From: Pseudomonas sp. Au-Pse12
Lineage (GTDB): Bacteria > Pseudomonadota > Gammaproteobacteria > Pseudomonadales > Pseudomonadaceae
Length of the DNA stretch: 64,000 nt
NCBI RefSeq assembly: GCF_021341665.1
Contig: NZ_JAJTTH010000003.1
Location: forward strand, 248,001-312,000
Direction of reading: 5' to 3'
In this document: positions 1-9,460 of the stretch, in pieces
Numbering within the stretch: the stretch's first letter is position 1
How the letters are laid out: each line of letters begins with the position of its first letter
Notes under the pieces: generated by a model
What the model was told of the DNA's origin: nothing
What the model saw: only the letters and a program-made list of their open reading frames with translations
Databases searched by the model: none
Program-made: the position numbers and the translations under genes

Positions 1-2385
1 CCAGAGCCCGGAATCCGGGCTGCCTACCGCCAGGCTGCGCGTGCTGGCGCGGTCTTGCAGGCTATGGTCGAACAGGCTCCTGGTGGCCTGCTGAGCACCG
101 ACATAAGCGCCACTTTCCGGGGCGACCTGACGCAGCCCTGGCGGCGGCGCCTCGGGAACCTGCGGGCCACTGTACAGAGAGGTCAAATACCAATCCTGAG
201 TCGTGCCAGAGTGGCCACCTTGCACCAGGCTGTACTCATAGCCATTGATCGAGAGGCTGTCGGCGCTCCTGCGATAACCGTTGGATGCCACGTCGAGGTA
301 GAAGGCATCGGCGCCAATGCTGCCACCGTTGATCGCCTGCACCAGGCGAATGCCTTCTTCCGTCACCCCGCCCGCACCGCCGGCGTTGAGCACTCGCACG
401 GCGGTTCTGCCAGTCGCGGTACCACCGTCAATGATCAGTCGGTCGGTGGGCGAGTCGTCGTCGCCCAGCCAGGTGCTGAACACCAGCGTGCCATTACCGA
501 CGTAGTTGTTGACTGTCAGGGTCTGGAAACCGCCAGCGCCAAACATGAGCGTACCGTTGTTGGTCAAGGTGCCCAGCGCCGAGTTGTCGCGCAGACTCCA
601 GCGGCTGGTGTCATCGATCAGCAGGCTGTTGATCCGCCCACCGCCATCGCCATACAGCGCCCCTGTCAGCAACGAACCGTCCTTGAGGCTCAGGTCCACG
701 CTGCCGCTCTGGACAAAGACATCCCCCGTCATTATCGAACCGCTGGCCTCCACGCTGACCTGGCCGGTATCGACCGGAAGCGGGTTGACCAGCCTTTGCC
801 CTGTCTGCAGGAAGACGCCCTGCGCCTCTTGCCCATCAGTGCGCGCGATGACCTGTGAATCCTTCAGGATGAACCGGTGATCGCCGCCGGTTACCCACAG
901 GCCGGCGCCGTTCTGCGTGCTGATGCGGCTATCGGTCAGCGCCAGGCTGTTGCTGGCCGCCCCGCTGGCGGCGTAACTCCAGACGCCAGAAGCCAGGTCC
1001 CCGGTCGTAGCCAGCCGGGAGCCTTCCAGCGTAGCGACTGCGCCATTGCCCAACACCAGCCCCGAGGCGTTGTTACCGGAGGTGCTCACCTCGGTTCCAT
1101 TGGCCGTCAGCTGTGCATCGGCCGAACGTACCAACAAGCCATGGGCCGCTTGCCCATGCGTGACAACCTGCGACTGCTCCAGGCGCAGCTCGGCCCCGGT
1201 GGCTTGAGCCAAGGCGCCAACAGCACCGGCACCGAACGTCTCAATCCGGAGATGGCTCGCCTGCACGCTGGCATCGCTGTCGAACTGGTTGTACAGGTAC
1301 ACGCCATGCGAATTCACGCCATGAGTGGTGATGCTGCCATTGCTCAGCGTCGCCTGGCCGGCACGGTTATCCAGCCCGTAGGCATACTCGGCGCCATGGG
1401 TTTCGACAGAGAAGCGATCGGCGCTCAGCCTTGTCTCGGGCATGAACATCCATATGCCGCCGGCTTGCGTGCCGAAGGTGGTGATGCCGACATTGTTCAA
1501 GCTCGCGTTGGCCCGGTCGGCATTGAGGTTGAGCCCATAGCCGGTGCTGGAGCTCAGCGTCGCATCGCGAATATCGGCCGACGAGCCGACATCGTCGTTG
1601 TCATACCCCAGAAACACCGCATCCTCGTGGCTGCTGAGGCTGCCGCCCAGCATCGAGAACGTGCCGCCGTAAACCCTCGCGCCAGAATAGCTGGCAGAGC
1701 TGCCATGGCTGTTGACAAAGGCCAGCGTCGAACCGGCCCCGCGCACGAGCAAAACCGTAGCCTGCGCCCCTGTCGTGTTGATCGTGACCGCGTCCAGCGT
1801 CATGCCAGCACGCTGGGTGACCTCGGCGCCATGGCCATGGCTATTGCTGGTAGAGATCGTCAGGTCGCGCGCGTCCAGGGTGGTTCCCGCGCCCAAGGCA
1901 ACAACCCCATAGCCATGCGTGCCGCTGGTGGTAATGCTGCCGCCCTCGAGCACGACTCGGCCGCCGTCTTGCGCGTAGGCGCCAAATGACTCCCGGGCAG
2001 TCAGCGAGGTGCCGGTAGCAATGATCTCACTGCCAGCGCCACTGGCCTGCAATGCATAAGCACGGTGGCTCAAGACCTGGCTATCGGCCAGGGTCACACG
2101 CCCGCCGCCGCTGGCGCTGACCCCGACGGTGAAACTGCCCGTCGCTGTACCGGCCTGGATGTCGACCCCTTGCGCGCTCAGGCTGTTGCCCTGGGCCGCG
2201 ACGTTGACTGCCGCGCCAGGGCCGTCGTAGATCACCGAGTCGCCCGGCCGCAGGCTGATCGATTCGCCGCCCAGCGGATCGGAAAGATCGATCTGCCCGT
2301 AATCAGCGGCCCACCCTCGGATCGACACGGCCATGAAATACATCGTTAACAAACCCGACAGCGTCGGGCGAACCAAGCGTTGCAT
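1..2385 (-). CDS. Autotransporter passenger region (N-terminal 795 codons, truncated by window edge)
   Basis: The reading frame is open from an ATG at 2385 down to base 1, so the stop and any beta-barrel lie outside the window. A GGGAG ribosome site sits just before the ATG. Residues 1-27 look like a signal peptide ending near GWAAD. The visible part is low-complexity beta-helix sequence rich in Gly, Ser, Thr and Asp, with many short turns of the type GGRVVLEGGSITTSG. The last visible residues (PESGAYVGAQQATRSLF, then SPDSGLW) resemble the pertactin-type linker that precedes an autotransporter barrel. Such proteins export their own passenger through the outer membrane as adhesins or enzymes. 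I see no catalytic triad or RGD motif in the parts I translated. The family is a confident call; the function is unknown. Confidence 0.85.
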   Translation of the reverse strand, partial: MQRLVRPTLSGLLTMYFMAVSIRGWAADYGQIDLSDPLGGESISLRPGDSVIYDGPGAAVNVAAQGNSLSAQGVDIQAGTATGSFTVGVSASGGGRVTLADSQVLSHRAYALQASGAGSEIIATGTSLTARESFGAYAQDGGRVVLEGGSITTSGTHGYGVVALGAGTTLDARDLTISTSNSHGHGAEVTQRAGMTLDAVTINTTGAQATVLLVRGAGSTLAFVNSHGSSASYSGARVYGGTFSMLGGSLSSHEDAVFLGYDNDDVGSSADIRDATLSSSTGYGLNLNADRANASLNNVGITTFGTQAGGIWMFMPETRLSADRFSVETHGAEYAYGLDNRAGQATLSNGSITTHGVNSHGVYLYNQFDSDASVQASHLRIETFGAGAVGALAQATGAELRLEQSQVVTHGQAAHGLLVRSADAQLTANGTEVSTSGNNASGLVLGNGAVATLEGSRLATTGDLASGVWSYAASGAASNSLALTDSRISTQNGAGLWVTGGDHRFILKDSQVIARTDGQEAQGVFLQTGQRLVNPLPVDTGQVSVEASGSIMTGDVFVQSGSVDLSLKDGSLLTGALYGDGGGRINSLLIDDTSRWSLRDNSALGTLTNNGTLMFGAGGFQTLTVNNYVGNGTLVFSTWLGDDDSPTDRLIIDGGTATGRTAVRVLNAGGAGGVTEEGIRLVQAINGGSIGADAFYLDVASNGYRRSADSLSINGYEYSLVQGGHSGTTQDWYLTSLYSGPQVPEAPPPGLRQVAPESGAYVGAQQATRSLFDHSLQDRASTRSLAVGSPDSGLW

Positions 2386-2675
2386 GAGACTCCCTGCCAC
2401 ATTGCCGTCGCCGTTCCCTCAAGACCGTCCGCAATGGGCAAAGGATGACCGCGGGACGCTGGGAAAATCGCGACGCTGATCGACATTGATCAGCGGCATC
2501 ATCCAAGCGGTGCGAAACCTTTGTAATGAGATTGCTCTCAAAAAGCCCCGCCCCGGTTATCGGCAAGCGGTGGCAGAAGGAGCAAGGGCGCCCCGCGCAT
2601 GGCGCATGCGTCTATAGAGGCGCACGCACCTATGGATATGAAGGGAGGGCCAGGCGGGCACGGCCCTGAGTTGCT

Positions 2676-3842
2676 TCAGGCCAGTGGTATTGCCGGCAGC
2701 CCAAGAAAGCGCGACAGCTCTTCGCGCTTCGCCAGGGCATCGCTGCGCCCCAGTTCGATCAGTTCATTGCAGTAGGCTGCCTCGAACAGCAGGTAGCTCA
2801 GGACCCCGGCACCACTGGTGCGGGTCGCCCCCGGCCCACGCAGGAAGACCCGCAGCGCTGCCGGCAACTCATGCCGATGACGCGCGGCGATCTCGTCGAT
2901 GGGCTGGCTCGGCGCAATCACCAGCACTTCCACCGGGGCGATACCCAGGCGTTGATCGGCGGCACTGCCGGGTAACAGCCGGCTGAAATGATTGAGCCGT
3001 TCCAACAGCTCGATGTCGCTTTCCAGGCTGTCAATGAAGGTGCTGTTGAGCAGGTGGCCACCGATCTGCGCCAGGGTCGGCTGCTGCCCGGTGTAAGACC
3101 GCTGCAGGGAAGCGTCCGGGTCATTGCCTCGCGGATTGCCGCTGACCCCCACCACCAGCACCCGATTGGCGCCCAGGTGCAACGCCGGACTGATGGGCGC
3201 CGACTGACGCACTGCACCGTCGCCGAAATACTCCTGACCCAGCTTGACCGGAGCGAACAGCAGGGGGATTGCCGCGCTGGCCAGCAGGTGGTCCACCGTC
3301 AGGTGAGTGGGAATGCCGATCCGCCGGTGCCGCAGCCAGGGCTCGATGACTCCGCCCCCTTGGTAGAACGTCACCGCCTGGCCGGATTCATAGCCGAACG
3401 CGGTCAACGCCACGGCGTGCAGTTGCCCCTGGGAAATGGCTTCGTTGATACCCGACAGATGCATGTGCTGGTTGAGCAGTTCCCGCAGCGGTGAGTTGTT
3501 GATCAACGCCACCGGCACCTGCCCCCCCAGGCCCAACAGGCTGTGACCGACAAAGCGGCTGGCCTGACGAATCACCCCGGGCCAGTCGCTGCGCATCACC
3601 TGGCCACTGCGAAAGTTGCGCCAGAATTCCGTGAGACGCTGGATCGCAGCGGAAAAATCCGCAGCGCCACTGGCCAGGCTGACGGCATTGATCGCCCCTG
3701 CGGAAGTGCCAACGATCACCGGAAACGGATTGCGCCCCCCCGGGCCCAGCAGCTCGGCAATCGCTGCCAGCACGCCGACCTGATAGGCCGCCCGGGCGCC
3801 ACCGCCGGAAAGAATCAAACCTGTAACCGGTCCCGCACTCAT
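2676..3842 (-). CDS. Patatin-like phospholipase family protein
   Basis: This 388-residue protein has the patatin lipase signature. A glycine-rich oxyanion loop (GGGARAAYQVG, residues 13-23) is followed by the nucleophile elbow GTSAG with Ser47, and Asp208 lies in a DGA motif (FGDGAVRQ). Ser47 and Asp208 would form the catalytic dyad for hydrolysis of ester bonds in membrane or storage lipids. There is no signal peptide, so it is probably cytoplasmic or loosely membrane-associated. The second Arg of the usual GGGxRG loop is followed by Ala-Ala rather than Gly, a mild variation. It lies beside the lipid A acyltransferase gene on the same strand, about 50 bases downstream of it, so the two may be co-transcribed. 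The substrate cannot be told from sequence. Confidence 0.88.
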   Translation of the reverse strand: MSAGPVTGLILSGGGARAAYQVGVLAAIAELLGPGGRNPFPVIVGTSAGAINAVSLASGAADFSAAIQRLTEFWRNFRSGQVMRSDWPGVIRQASRFVGHSLLGLGGQVPVALINNSPLRELLNQHMHLSGINEAISQGQLHAVALTAFGYESGQAVTFYQGGGVIEPWLRHRRIGIPTHLTVDHLLASAAIPLLFAPVKLGQEYFGDGAVRQSAPISPALHLGANRVLVVGVSGNPRGNDPDASLQRSYTGQQPTLAQIGGHLLNSTFIDSLESDIELLERLNHFSRLLPGSAADQRLGIAPVEVLVIAPSQPIDEIAARHRHELPAALRVFLRGPGATRTSGAGVLSYLLFEAAYCNELIELGRSDALAKREELSRFLGLPAIPLA

Positions 3843-3892
3843 TGCATCACTCCATCCATGGCGCCCAAGGGCCGCTCGTCAATGCCAGGGAA

Positions 3893-4825
3893 TCAGCCGC
3901 GCTTCTTGTAGAGCCTTGGCTCACCCGGCGGGCGGCTCTTGAAGCGGCGGTGGGCCCAGAGGTATTGCTCGGGGCAGGCACGCAGCGCCGTTTCCACCCA
4001 TTGATTGATCCGCAGGCAATCCGCCTCTTCGGTAGCGCCTGGGAAATCCGTCAGGGGGGCATGGATCACCAGGCGGTAGCCACTGCCATCGGCCAGCCGC
4101 TCCTGGGTGAACGGCACCACCAGCGCCTTGCCCAGGCGGGCAAACTTGCTGGTGGCGGTGACCGTCGCCGCCTGGATGCCGAACAAGGGCACAAAAATAC
4201 TCTGCTTGACGCCATAGTCCTGGTCCGGCGCATACCAGATCGCCCGTCCGGAACGCAGCAGCTTGAGCATGCCGCGCACGTCATCGCGTTCCACCGCCAG
4301 GGAATCGAGGTTGTGCCGCTCACGCCCGCGGCGCTGGATAAAGTCGAACAGCGGATTCTTGTGCTCGCGGTACATGCCGTCGATGGTGTGCTGCTGGCCC
4401 AGCAGCGCCGCGCCAATTTCCAGCGTCGTGAAGTGCAGGGCCATGAGAATCACCCCATGACCGTCGCGCTGGGCCTGCTTGAGGTATTCCAGCCCTTCGA
4501 CATGGGCCAGGCGCGCCAGGCGCGGCTTGGACCACCACCAGCTCATGGCCATTTCAAAGAAAGCGATCCCGGTGGAGGCGAAGTTCTCCTTGAGCAGGTG
4601 CTTGCGCTCTGCGGCGGTTTTTTCCGGGAAGCACAATTCCAGGTTGCGTTGGGCGATCGCCCGTCGGTCGCCGGCCACCCGGTACATCAACGCCCCCAGG
4701 GCGCGACCGATTTTCAGGAGCACGGGATAGGGCAGCTGGACGATCAGCCATAACACACCAAGCCCCAGCCACAGCGGCCAGAAACGTGGAAACAAGAATG
4801 CAGCTCGAAAACGCGGGCGATCCAT
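3893..4825 (-). CDS. htrB: Lipid A biosynthesis lauroyl acyltransferase (HtrB/LpxL family)
   Basis: Family members transfer a secondary acyl chain from acyl-ACP onto the lipid A precursor at the inner face of the cytoplasmic membrane. The 310-residue product has an N-terminal membrane anchor (about residues 10-35), the catalytic HX4E motif (ALHFTTLE) and the later conserved PDQDYG segment. The chosen start is the ATG at 4825 (MDRPRF). A longer in-frame extension to 4930 would run into the minC promoter region and has no family resemblance. The gene is divergent from minC, with about 120 bases between them. The acyl specificity (C12 in many pseudomonads) is inferred from the family and not readable from the sequence. 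Confidence 0.92.
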   Translation of the reverse strand: MDRPRFRAAFLFPRFWPLWLGLGVLWLIVQLPYPVLLKIGRALGALMYRVAGDRRAIAQRNLELCFPEKTAAERKHLLKENFASTGIAFFEMAMSWWWSKPRLARLAHVEGLEYLKQAQRDGHGVILMALHFTTLEIGAALLGQQHTIDGMYREHKNPLFDFIQRRGRERHNLDSLAVERDDVRGMLKLLRSGRAIWYAPDQDYGVKQSIFVPLFGIQAATVTATSKFARLGKALVVPFTQERLADGSGYRLVIHAPLTDFPGATEEADCLRINQWVETALRACPEQYLWAHRRFKSRPPGEPRLYKKRG

Positions 4826-4947
4826 TACAGATTCCGGGACAGACAACAAGGCCGCGCATTCTACATCGGTTCGACCTGGCTTGCGGGGCGCGGGCGATCT
4901 CGTTATAAGTCTCGGCACTTTTAGTGACAAGCCGCCTTCTGCAGACC

Positions 4948-5685
4948 ATGAGCCAAACCGAATCGCTAGACCAAGATCCTGTGTTCCAGTTAAAGGGCAG
5001 CATGCTCGCCATCACGGTGCTGGAGCTGGCCCGCAACGACCTTGAGGGCCTTGATCGCCAGCTGGCCGCGAAGGTCGCCCAGGCACCGAATTTCTTCAGC
5101 AATGCCCCGTTGGTGCTGGCGCTGGACAAGCTGCCTGCCGCCGAGGGCTCGGTGGATTTGCCCGGGCTGATGCGCGTCTGCCGGCAGCACGGCCTGCGCA
5201 CCCTGGCAATCCGCGCCAGCCGCATTGAAGACATTGCCGCGGCAATTGCCGTCGATCTGCCCGTGCTGCCGCCTTCCGGCGCCCGGGAGCGCCCGCTTGA
5301 CCCGCCGGAAAACGAAGTCAAGAAAGTGCCGGAAAAACCGCCTGAACCGACCGTCAAGCCGACCCGCATCATCACTTCGCCAGTACGCGGCGGACAGCAG
5401 ATCTATGCCCAGGGTGGCGATCTGGTGGTGGTGTCCTCGGTCAGTCCCGGCGCGGAACTTCTCGCCGATGGCAATATCCATGTATACGGCCCGATGCGCG
5501 GCCGGGCCCTGGCTGGCGTCAAGGGCGACACCAAGGCGCGGATTTTCTGTCAGCAATTGAGCGCTGAACTGATCTCCATCGCTGGCCAGTACAAGGTTTC
5601 CGAGGACCTGCGACGCGACCCGTTGTGGGGCTCTGGAGTCCAGGTCAGCCTGTCGGGTGACGTGTTGAACATCACACGTCTTTAA
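4948..5685 (+). CDS. minC: Septum site-determining protein MinC
   Basis: MinC inhibits FtsZ polymerisation away from midcell when recruited to the membrane by MinD. The 245-residue product has an N-terminal FtsZ-inhibiting domain (about 1-115), a proline- and charge-rich linker (about 110-140), and the C-terminal beta-helical MinD-binding domain. The last contains the family-typical stretch [17 protein letters not shown] chose ATG 4948 ([10 protein letters not shown]); an in-frame GTG at 4924 would only add eight unconserved residues. It is followed by minD and minE, but minC and minD are separated by an unusual 200 bp, so minD may have its own promoter. Confidence 0.97.
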   Translation: MSQTESLDQDPVFQLKGSMLAITVLELARNDLEGLDRQLAAKVAQAPNFFSNAPLVLALDKLPAAEGSVDLPGLMRVCRQHGLRTLAIRASRIEDIAAAIAVDLPVLPPSGARERPLDPPENEVKKVPEKPPEPTVKPTRIITSPVRGGQQIYAQGGDLVVVSSVSPGAELLADGNIHVYGPMRGRALAGVKGDTKARIFCQQLSAELISIAGQYKVSEDLRRDPLWGSGVQVSLSGDVLNITRL

Positions 5686-5885
5686 CGGATACTGCCGCAT
5701 TTTCCAAGCATCTCTAAAACGTAGCGAAAACGGCTCAAACGAAGTAGGAAATTGGCAATCAGCAGTGTTTATCGACGATAAATCCTGCCGCTGACCGAGC
5801 TCCAGCCAAGGCTGTCCGACTGCAGTAGTTTTCAAGAGATGTTTTTCAGGGGCTAAAAGTCCTTTTTCCTTAGGGGTGAAACACC

Positions 5886-6698
5886 TTGGCCAAGATTCTC
5901 GTGGTTACATCCGGCAAGGGTGGTGTGGGTAAAACCACCACCAGCGCCGCTATCGGTACCGGCCTCGCTCTGCGCGGCCACAAAACAGTGATCGTCGACT
6001 TCGACGTCGGCCTGCGTAACCTCGACCTGATCATGGGCTGCGAGCGTCGCGTGGTGTATGACTTCGTCAATGTGGTCAATGGCGAAGCCAACCTGCAGCA
6101 AGCCCTGATCAAAGACAAGCGCCTGGAAAACCTCTACGTACTGGCCGCCAGCCAGACCCGCGACAAAGACGCGCTGACCCTGGAAGGCGTGGAAAAAGTC
6201 CTGATGGAACTCAAGGAAACCTTCGAGTTCGTGGTCTGCGACTCCCCTGCCGGTATCGAGAAAGGCGCGCACCTGGCGATGTACTTCGCCGACGAAGCGA
6301 TTGTCGTGACCAACCCTGAAGTGTCTTCGGTCCGTGACTCCGACCGTATGCTCGGCCTGCTGGCCAGCAAGTCCCGCCGTGCCGAAAAGGGCGAAGACGC
6401 GATCAAGGAGCACCTGCTGCTGACCCGTTACAACCCGGAGCGCGTCAGCAACGGCGAAATGCTCGGCGTTGAAGACGTCAAAGAAATTCTCGCAGTAACC
6501 CTGCTGGGCGTCATTCCGGAATCCCAGGCAGTGCTCAAGGCTTCCAACCAGGGCGTGCCGGTGATTCTCGACGACCAGAGCGATGCGGGCCAGGCCTACA
6601 GCGACGCGGTTGATCGCCTGCTGGGCAAAACCGTGGAACACCGGTTCCTTGATGTCGAGAAGAAGGGATTCTTCGAGCGCCTGTTTGGAGGTAGATAA
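5886..6698 (+). CDS. minD: Septum site-determining protein MinD
   Basis: MinD is the membrane-cycling ATPase that carries MinC to the cell poles. The 270-residue protein shows the deviant Walker A motif KGGVGKTT (residues 11-18), switch regions VDFDVGLRN and DSPAGIE, and a C-terminal amphipathic helix ([11 protein letters not shown]) for membrane binding. The start codon is TTG at 5886, preceded by an AGGGGTGA ribosome site. Its stop TAA shares one base with the minE ATG, so the two are translationally coupled. Confidence 0.98.
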   Translation: MAKILVVTSGKGGVGKTTTSAAIGTGLALRGHKTVIVDFDVGLRNLDLIMGCERRVVYDFVNVVNGEANLQQALIKDKRLENLYVLAASQTRDKDALTLEGVEKVLMELKETFEFVVCDSPAGIEKGAHLAMYFADEAIVVTNPEVSSVRDSDRMLGLLASKSRRAEKGEDAIKEHLLLTRYNPERVSNGEMLGVEDVKEILAVTLLGVIPESQAVLKASNQGVPVILDDQSDAGQAYSDAVDRLLGKTVEHRFLDVEKKGFFERLFGGR

Positions 6699-6952
6699 TG
6701 AATCTTTTTGACTTCTTTCGTGCCAGCAAAAAGGTCAGCACCGCGTCGGTAGCGAAAGAGCGTCTACAGATCATCGTGGCGCATGAACGCGGCCAGCGCA
6801 GCACCCCTGATTACTTGCCCGCCTTGCAGAAGGAACTGGTGGAAGTGATCCGCAAGTACGTCAATATCGGGTCCGACGACGTGCACGTCGCACTGGAAAA
6901 CCAGGGCAGCTGCTCGATCCTGGAACTCAATATCACCCTGCCTGATCGCTGA
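6698..6952 (+). CDS. minE: Cell division topological specificity factor MinE
   Basis: MinE stimulates MinD ATPase and drives pole-to-pole oscillation. The 84-residue product has the N-terminal MinD-contact and membrane-targeting segment ([12 protein letters not shown]), a contact helix around residues 13-27 ([12 protein letters not shown]) and the C-terminal topological-specificity domain. The length is normal for the family. It overlaps minD by one base (TAATG) and is followed by a large GC-rich hairpin that probably ends the transcript. Confidence 0.98.
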   Translation: MNLFDFFRASKKVSTASVAKERLQIIVAHERGQRSTPDYLPALQKELVEVIRKYVNIGSDDVHVALENQGSCSILELNITLPDR

Positions 6953-6969
6953 TTGATCCGACGGGAGCC

Positions 6970-7019
6970 ACGGCGGCTCGCTGGCCTGATGCACTGCATC
7001 GAGGTCGGCGAGCCGCCGT
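6970..7019 (+). terminator. GC-rich hairpin after minE
   Basis: A 12 bp perfect stem (ACGGCGGCTCGC paired with GCGAGCCGCCGT) encloses a loop that itself folds on GATGCA/TGCATC. Only a broken T-run follows, so it is a terminator-like structure or transcript stabiliser rather than a textbook intrinsic terminator. Confidence 0.55.
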
Positions 7020-7044
7020 TGGCGTTTGTTACGAGGCTGTTTTA

Positions 7045-7680
7045 ATGCCGTTGTCGAATATCCATATCCTGCATCAGGACGCCGCCGTCCTGGTGGTGAA
7101 CAAACCCACCCTGCTGCTTTCAGTCCCCGGTCGCGCCGACGACAACAAGGACTGCCTGATCACCCGCCTGCAGGAAAACGGTTACCCCGAAGCCCGGATC
7201 GTCCACCGGCTGGATTGGGAAACCTCGGGCATCATTCTCCTGGCTCGGGACCCGGACACTCATCGCGAACTGTCCCGGCAGTTTCATGACCGTGAAACCG
7301 AAAAAGCCTACACCGCCCTGTGCTGGGGCCAGCCGGAACTGGACAGCGGCAGCATCGACCTGCCCCTGCGGTATGACCCACCGACCAAGCCGCGGCACGT
7401 GGTGGATCACGAATTCGGCAAAAACGCCCTGACCTTCTGGCGCGTACTGGAACGCTGCGGCGACTGGTGCCGGGTCGAACTGACGCCGATCACCGGACGC
7501 TCTCATCAACTGCGAGTGCACATGTTGTCCATCGGCCATCCGCTGCTGGGCGACGGCCTCTATGCCCACCCACAAGCCCTGGCTGCCTGGCCACGCCTGT
7601 GCCTGCACGCCAGCATGCTCAGCTTCACCCACCCCCAGACCGGCGAACGCCTGCGCTTCGACTGTCCTGCGCCGTTCTGA
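7045..7680 (+). CDS. rluA: RluA-family pseudouridine synthase
   Basis: This 211-residue enzyme converts specific uridines to pseudouridine. The catalytic motif HRLDWETSG has the essential Asp57, and downstream lies the substrate-binding stretch PITGRSHQLRVHM. There is no N-terminal S4 domain, and the length is close to that of E. coli RluA, which acts on 23S rRNA U746 and tRNA U32. RluA is therefore the best assignment, although the exact target is not shown by the sequence. It follows minCDE on the same strand, past a hairpin. Confidence 0.88.
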   Translation: MPLSNIHILHQDAAVLVVNKPTLLLSVPGRADDNKDCLITRLQENGYPEARIVHRLDWETSGIILLARDPDTHRELSRQFHDRETEKAYTALCWGQPELDSGSIDLPLRYDPPTKPRHVVDHEFGKNALTFWRVLERCGDWCRVELTPITGRSHQLRVHMLSIGHPLLGDGLYAHPQALAAWPRLCLHASMLSFTHPQTGERLRFDCPAPF

Positions 7681-7691
7681 TACCGCTTGCC

Positions 7692-7756
7692 GCAGGAGCC
7701 GGCTCGCCCGCGACAGGGCTCCGGCGCCCTTCTCGCCGGCAAGCCGGCTCCTACAA
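7692..7756. repeat. REP-type inverted pair (REPIN-like)
   Basis: Two GC-rich arms of the kind common between Pseudomonas genes face each other. The left arm is GCAGGAGCCGGCTCGCC and the right arm is CGCCGGCAAGCCGGCTCCT, so the element can fold into one long hairpin. It lies between rluA and apeB. The same core recurs at 11621 and 13811. Confidence 0.7.
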
Positions 7757-7803
7757 GGCACGCCTATACGTTAAACTCGCGCCACTGCTGTCTGGAGCTA
7801 CTT

Positions 7804-9093
7804 ATGCGCGAAGAGTTGAACCAAGGCCTGATCGACTTCCTCAAGGCCTCCCCTACCCCTTTCCATGCCACTGCCAGCCTTGTTCAACGCCTGGAAGCGG
7901 CGGGTTACCAGCGCCTCGACGAGCGCGAGCCGTGGACCACCGAGGCCAACGGTCGCTACTACGTCACCCGTAACGACTCCTCCATCGTCGCCTTCAAGCT
8001 GGGCCGTCACTCGCCTTTGCAAGGCGGTATTCGCCTGGTGGGCGCGCACACCGACAGCCCGTGCCTGCGGGTCAAGCCGCAGCCGGAACTGCAGCGCCAG
8101 GGCTTCTGGCAACTGGGCGTGGAAGTCTACGGTGGCGCACTGCTGGCGCCCTGGTTCGACCGTGACCTGTCCCTGGCCGGCCGCGTGACCTTCCGCCGCG
8201 ATGGCAAGGTGGAAAGCCAACTGATCGATTTCAAGGCACCGATCGCGATCATTCCCAACCTGGCCATTCACCTCAACCGTGAAGCCAACCAGGGCTGGGC
8301 GATCAATGCACAGAACGAGCTGCCGCCGATCCTGGCGCAGTTCGCCGGCGACGAACGGGTGGATTTCCGTGCCGTGCTGACGGATCAACTGGCCCGCGAG
8401 CATGGTTTGAACGCCGACGTGGTGCTGGACTACGAGTTGAGCTTCTACGACACCCAGAGCGCTGCGGTGATCGGCCTGCACGGTGACTTCATTGCCGGTG
8501 CGCGCCTGGACAACCTGCTGTCCTGCTACGCCGGGTTGCAAGCCCTGTTGACGGCCGACAGCGACGAAACCTGCGTGCTGGTGTGCAACGACCATGAAGA
8601 AGTCGGCTCTTGCTCGGCCTGCGGCGCCGACGGCCCGATGCTCGAACAGACCCTGCGCCGCCTGCTGCCGGAGGGTGATGAGTTCGTCCGCACCATCCAG
8701 AAGTCGCTGCTGATCTCTGCGGACAACGCCCACGGCGTGCACCCCAACTACGCCGACAAGCACGACGCCAACCACGGTCCGAAACTCAACGCCGGCCCGG
8801 TGATCAAGGTCAACAGTAACCAGCGCTACGCCACCAACAGCGAAACCGCCGGGTTCTTCCGCCACCTGTGCATGGCCGAAGAGGTTCCGGTCCAAAGCTT
8901 CGTGGTGCGCAGCGACATGGGCTGCGGCTCGACCATCGGCCCGATCACCGCCAGCCACCTGGGGGTACGCACGGTGGATATCGGCCTGCCGACCTTCGCC
9001 ATGCACTCGATCCGCGAGCTTTGCGGCAGCCATGACCTGGCCCACCTGGTGAAAGTGCTGAGCGCCTTCTACGCCAGCCGCGAACTGCCTTGA
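7804..9093 (+). CDS. apeB: M18-family aminopeptidase
   Basis: This is a dinuclear zinc aminopeptidase of the DNPEP/M18 family that removes N-terminal residues, often acidic, from peptides in the cytoplasm. The 429-residue product carries the metal-binding motifs in order: [11 protein letters not shown] with His82, the DN of RLDNLLSC, the catalytic [20 protein letters not shown], and [11 protein letters not shown] near the C-terminus. I chose the ATG at 7804 (MREELNQGL). The in-frame extension to 7687 is repeat DNA translated and should be ignored. A strong hairpin follows the stop. Confidence 0.94.
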   Translation: MREELNQGLIDFLKASPTPFHATASLVQRLEAAGYQRLDEREPWTTEANGRYYVTRNDSSIVAFKLGRHSPLQGGIRLVGAHTDSPCLRVKPQPELQRQGFWQLGVEVYGGALLAPWFDRDLSLAGRVTFRRDGKVESQLIDFKAPIAIIPNLAIHLNREANQGWAINAQNELPPILAQFAGDERVDFRAVLTDQLAREHGLNADVVLDYELSFYDTQSAAVIGLHGDFIAGARLDNLLSCYAGLQALLTADSDETCVLVCNDHEEVGSCSACGADGPMLEQTLRRLLPEGDEFVRTIQKSLLISADNAHGVHPNYADKHDANHGPKLNAGPVIKVNSNQRYATNSETAGFFRHLCMAEEVPVQSFVVRSDMGCGSTIGPITASHLGVRTVDIGLPTFAMHSIRELCGSHDLAHLVKVLSAFYASRELP

Positions 9094-9100
9094 GGCAGAT

Positions 9101-9126
9101 GGCGGGCGCCTGTTCGGGCGCCCGCC
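9101..9126 (+). terminator. Hairpin after apeB
   Basis: The stem GGCGGGCGCC pairs with GGCGCCCGCC around a five-base loop, right after the apeB stop. The T-run is short, so termination is likely but not certain. Confidence 0.55.
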
Positions 9127-9204
9127 GGTTTCTGATGCACATCAACCCGGGTCGCGCCAAAGCGACCTAGACTTATACGTACTCCTCCTGACAAGGCCGT
9201 CGTC

Positions 9205-9381
9205 ATGATCTCGATGTCTTCATTTCACTCCATGCTCATCCCGATTCTCACGGGCATGATCCTGTTGGCCATCGGTTTCAACTTCCGGGACAAGAACCTC
9301 GGTGTGTTCAGCATGTGGGTCGGCATGCTGCTGATTCTCGGCACCGTGGTCTACAAGATCCTGGCCAAGCTCGCGGAATAA
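9205..9381 (+). CDS. 58-residue two-segment membrane protein, unknown function
   Basis: This ORF is too short for most automatic gene finders. An ATG at 9205 is preceded by an AAGG ribosome site with 8-base spacing. It encodes 58 residues: a first hydrophobic segment (about residues 9-24, MLIPILTGMILLAIGF), a short polar turn (NFRDKN), a second hydrophobic segment (about 32-50), and a charged end (KILAKLAE). The pattern fits a small hairpin inner-membrane protein with Arg and Lys in the turn. It stands between apeB and the MscS-family channel gene on the same strand, 79 bases upstream of the latter. Coding looks likely because of the clean start, codon usage and amphipathic layout. I do not recognise a named family. 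Confidence 0.6.
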   Translation: MISMSSFHSMLIPILTGMILLAIGFNFRDKNLGVFSMWVGMLLILGTVVYKILAKLAE

Positions 9382-9460
9382 ATGCAGCACCTACCCTCGC
9401 ATTGATTTTGGTGGCCTCGTACACTCGGTCGATCCGTTTTTCCCCGAGGTTGACCGCCCA

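Noticed and set aside
877..1989. 370-codon plus-strand frame within the autotransporter
   Set aside because: The minus-strand frame is open over the whole 2385 bases, with a signal peptide and beta-helix pattern, and this plus frame has none of these.
7687..7803. 39-codon N-terminal extension of apeB
   Set aside because: It translates the REP pair; the M18 family starts at the ATG at 7804.
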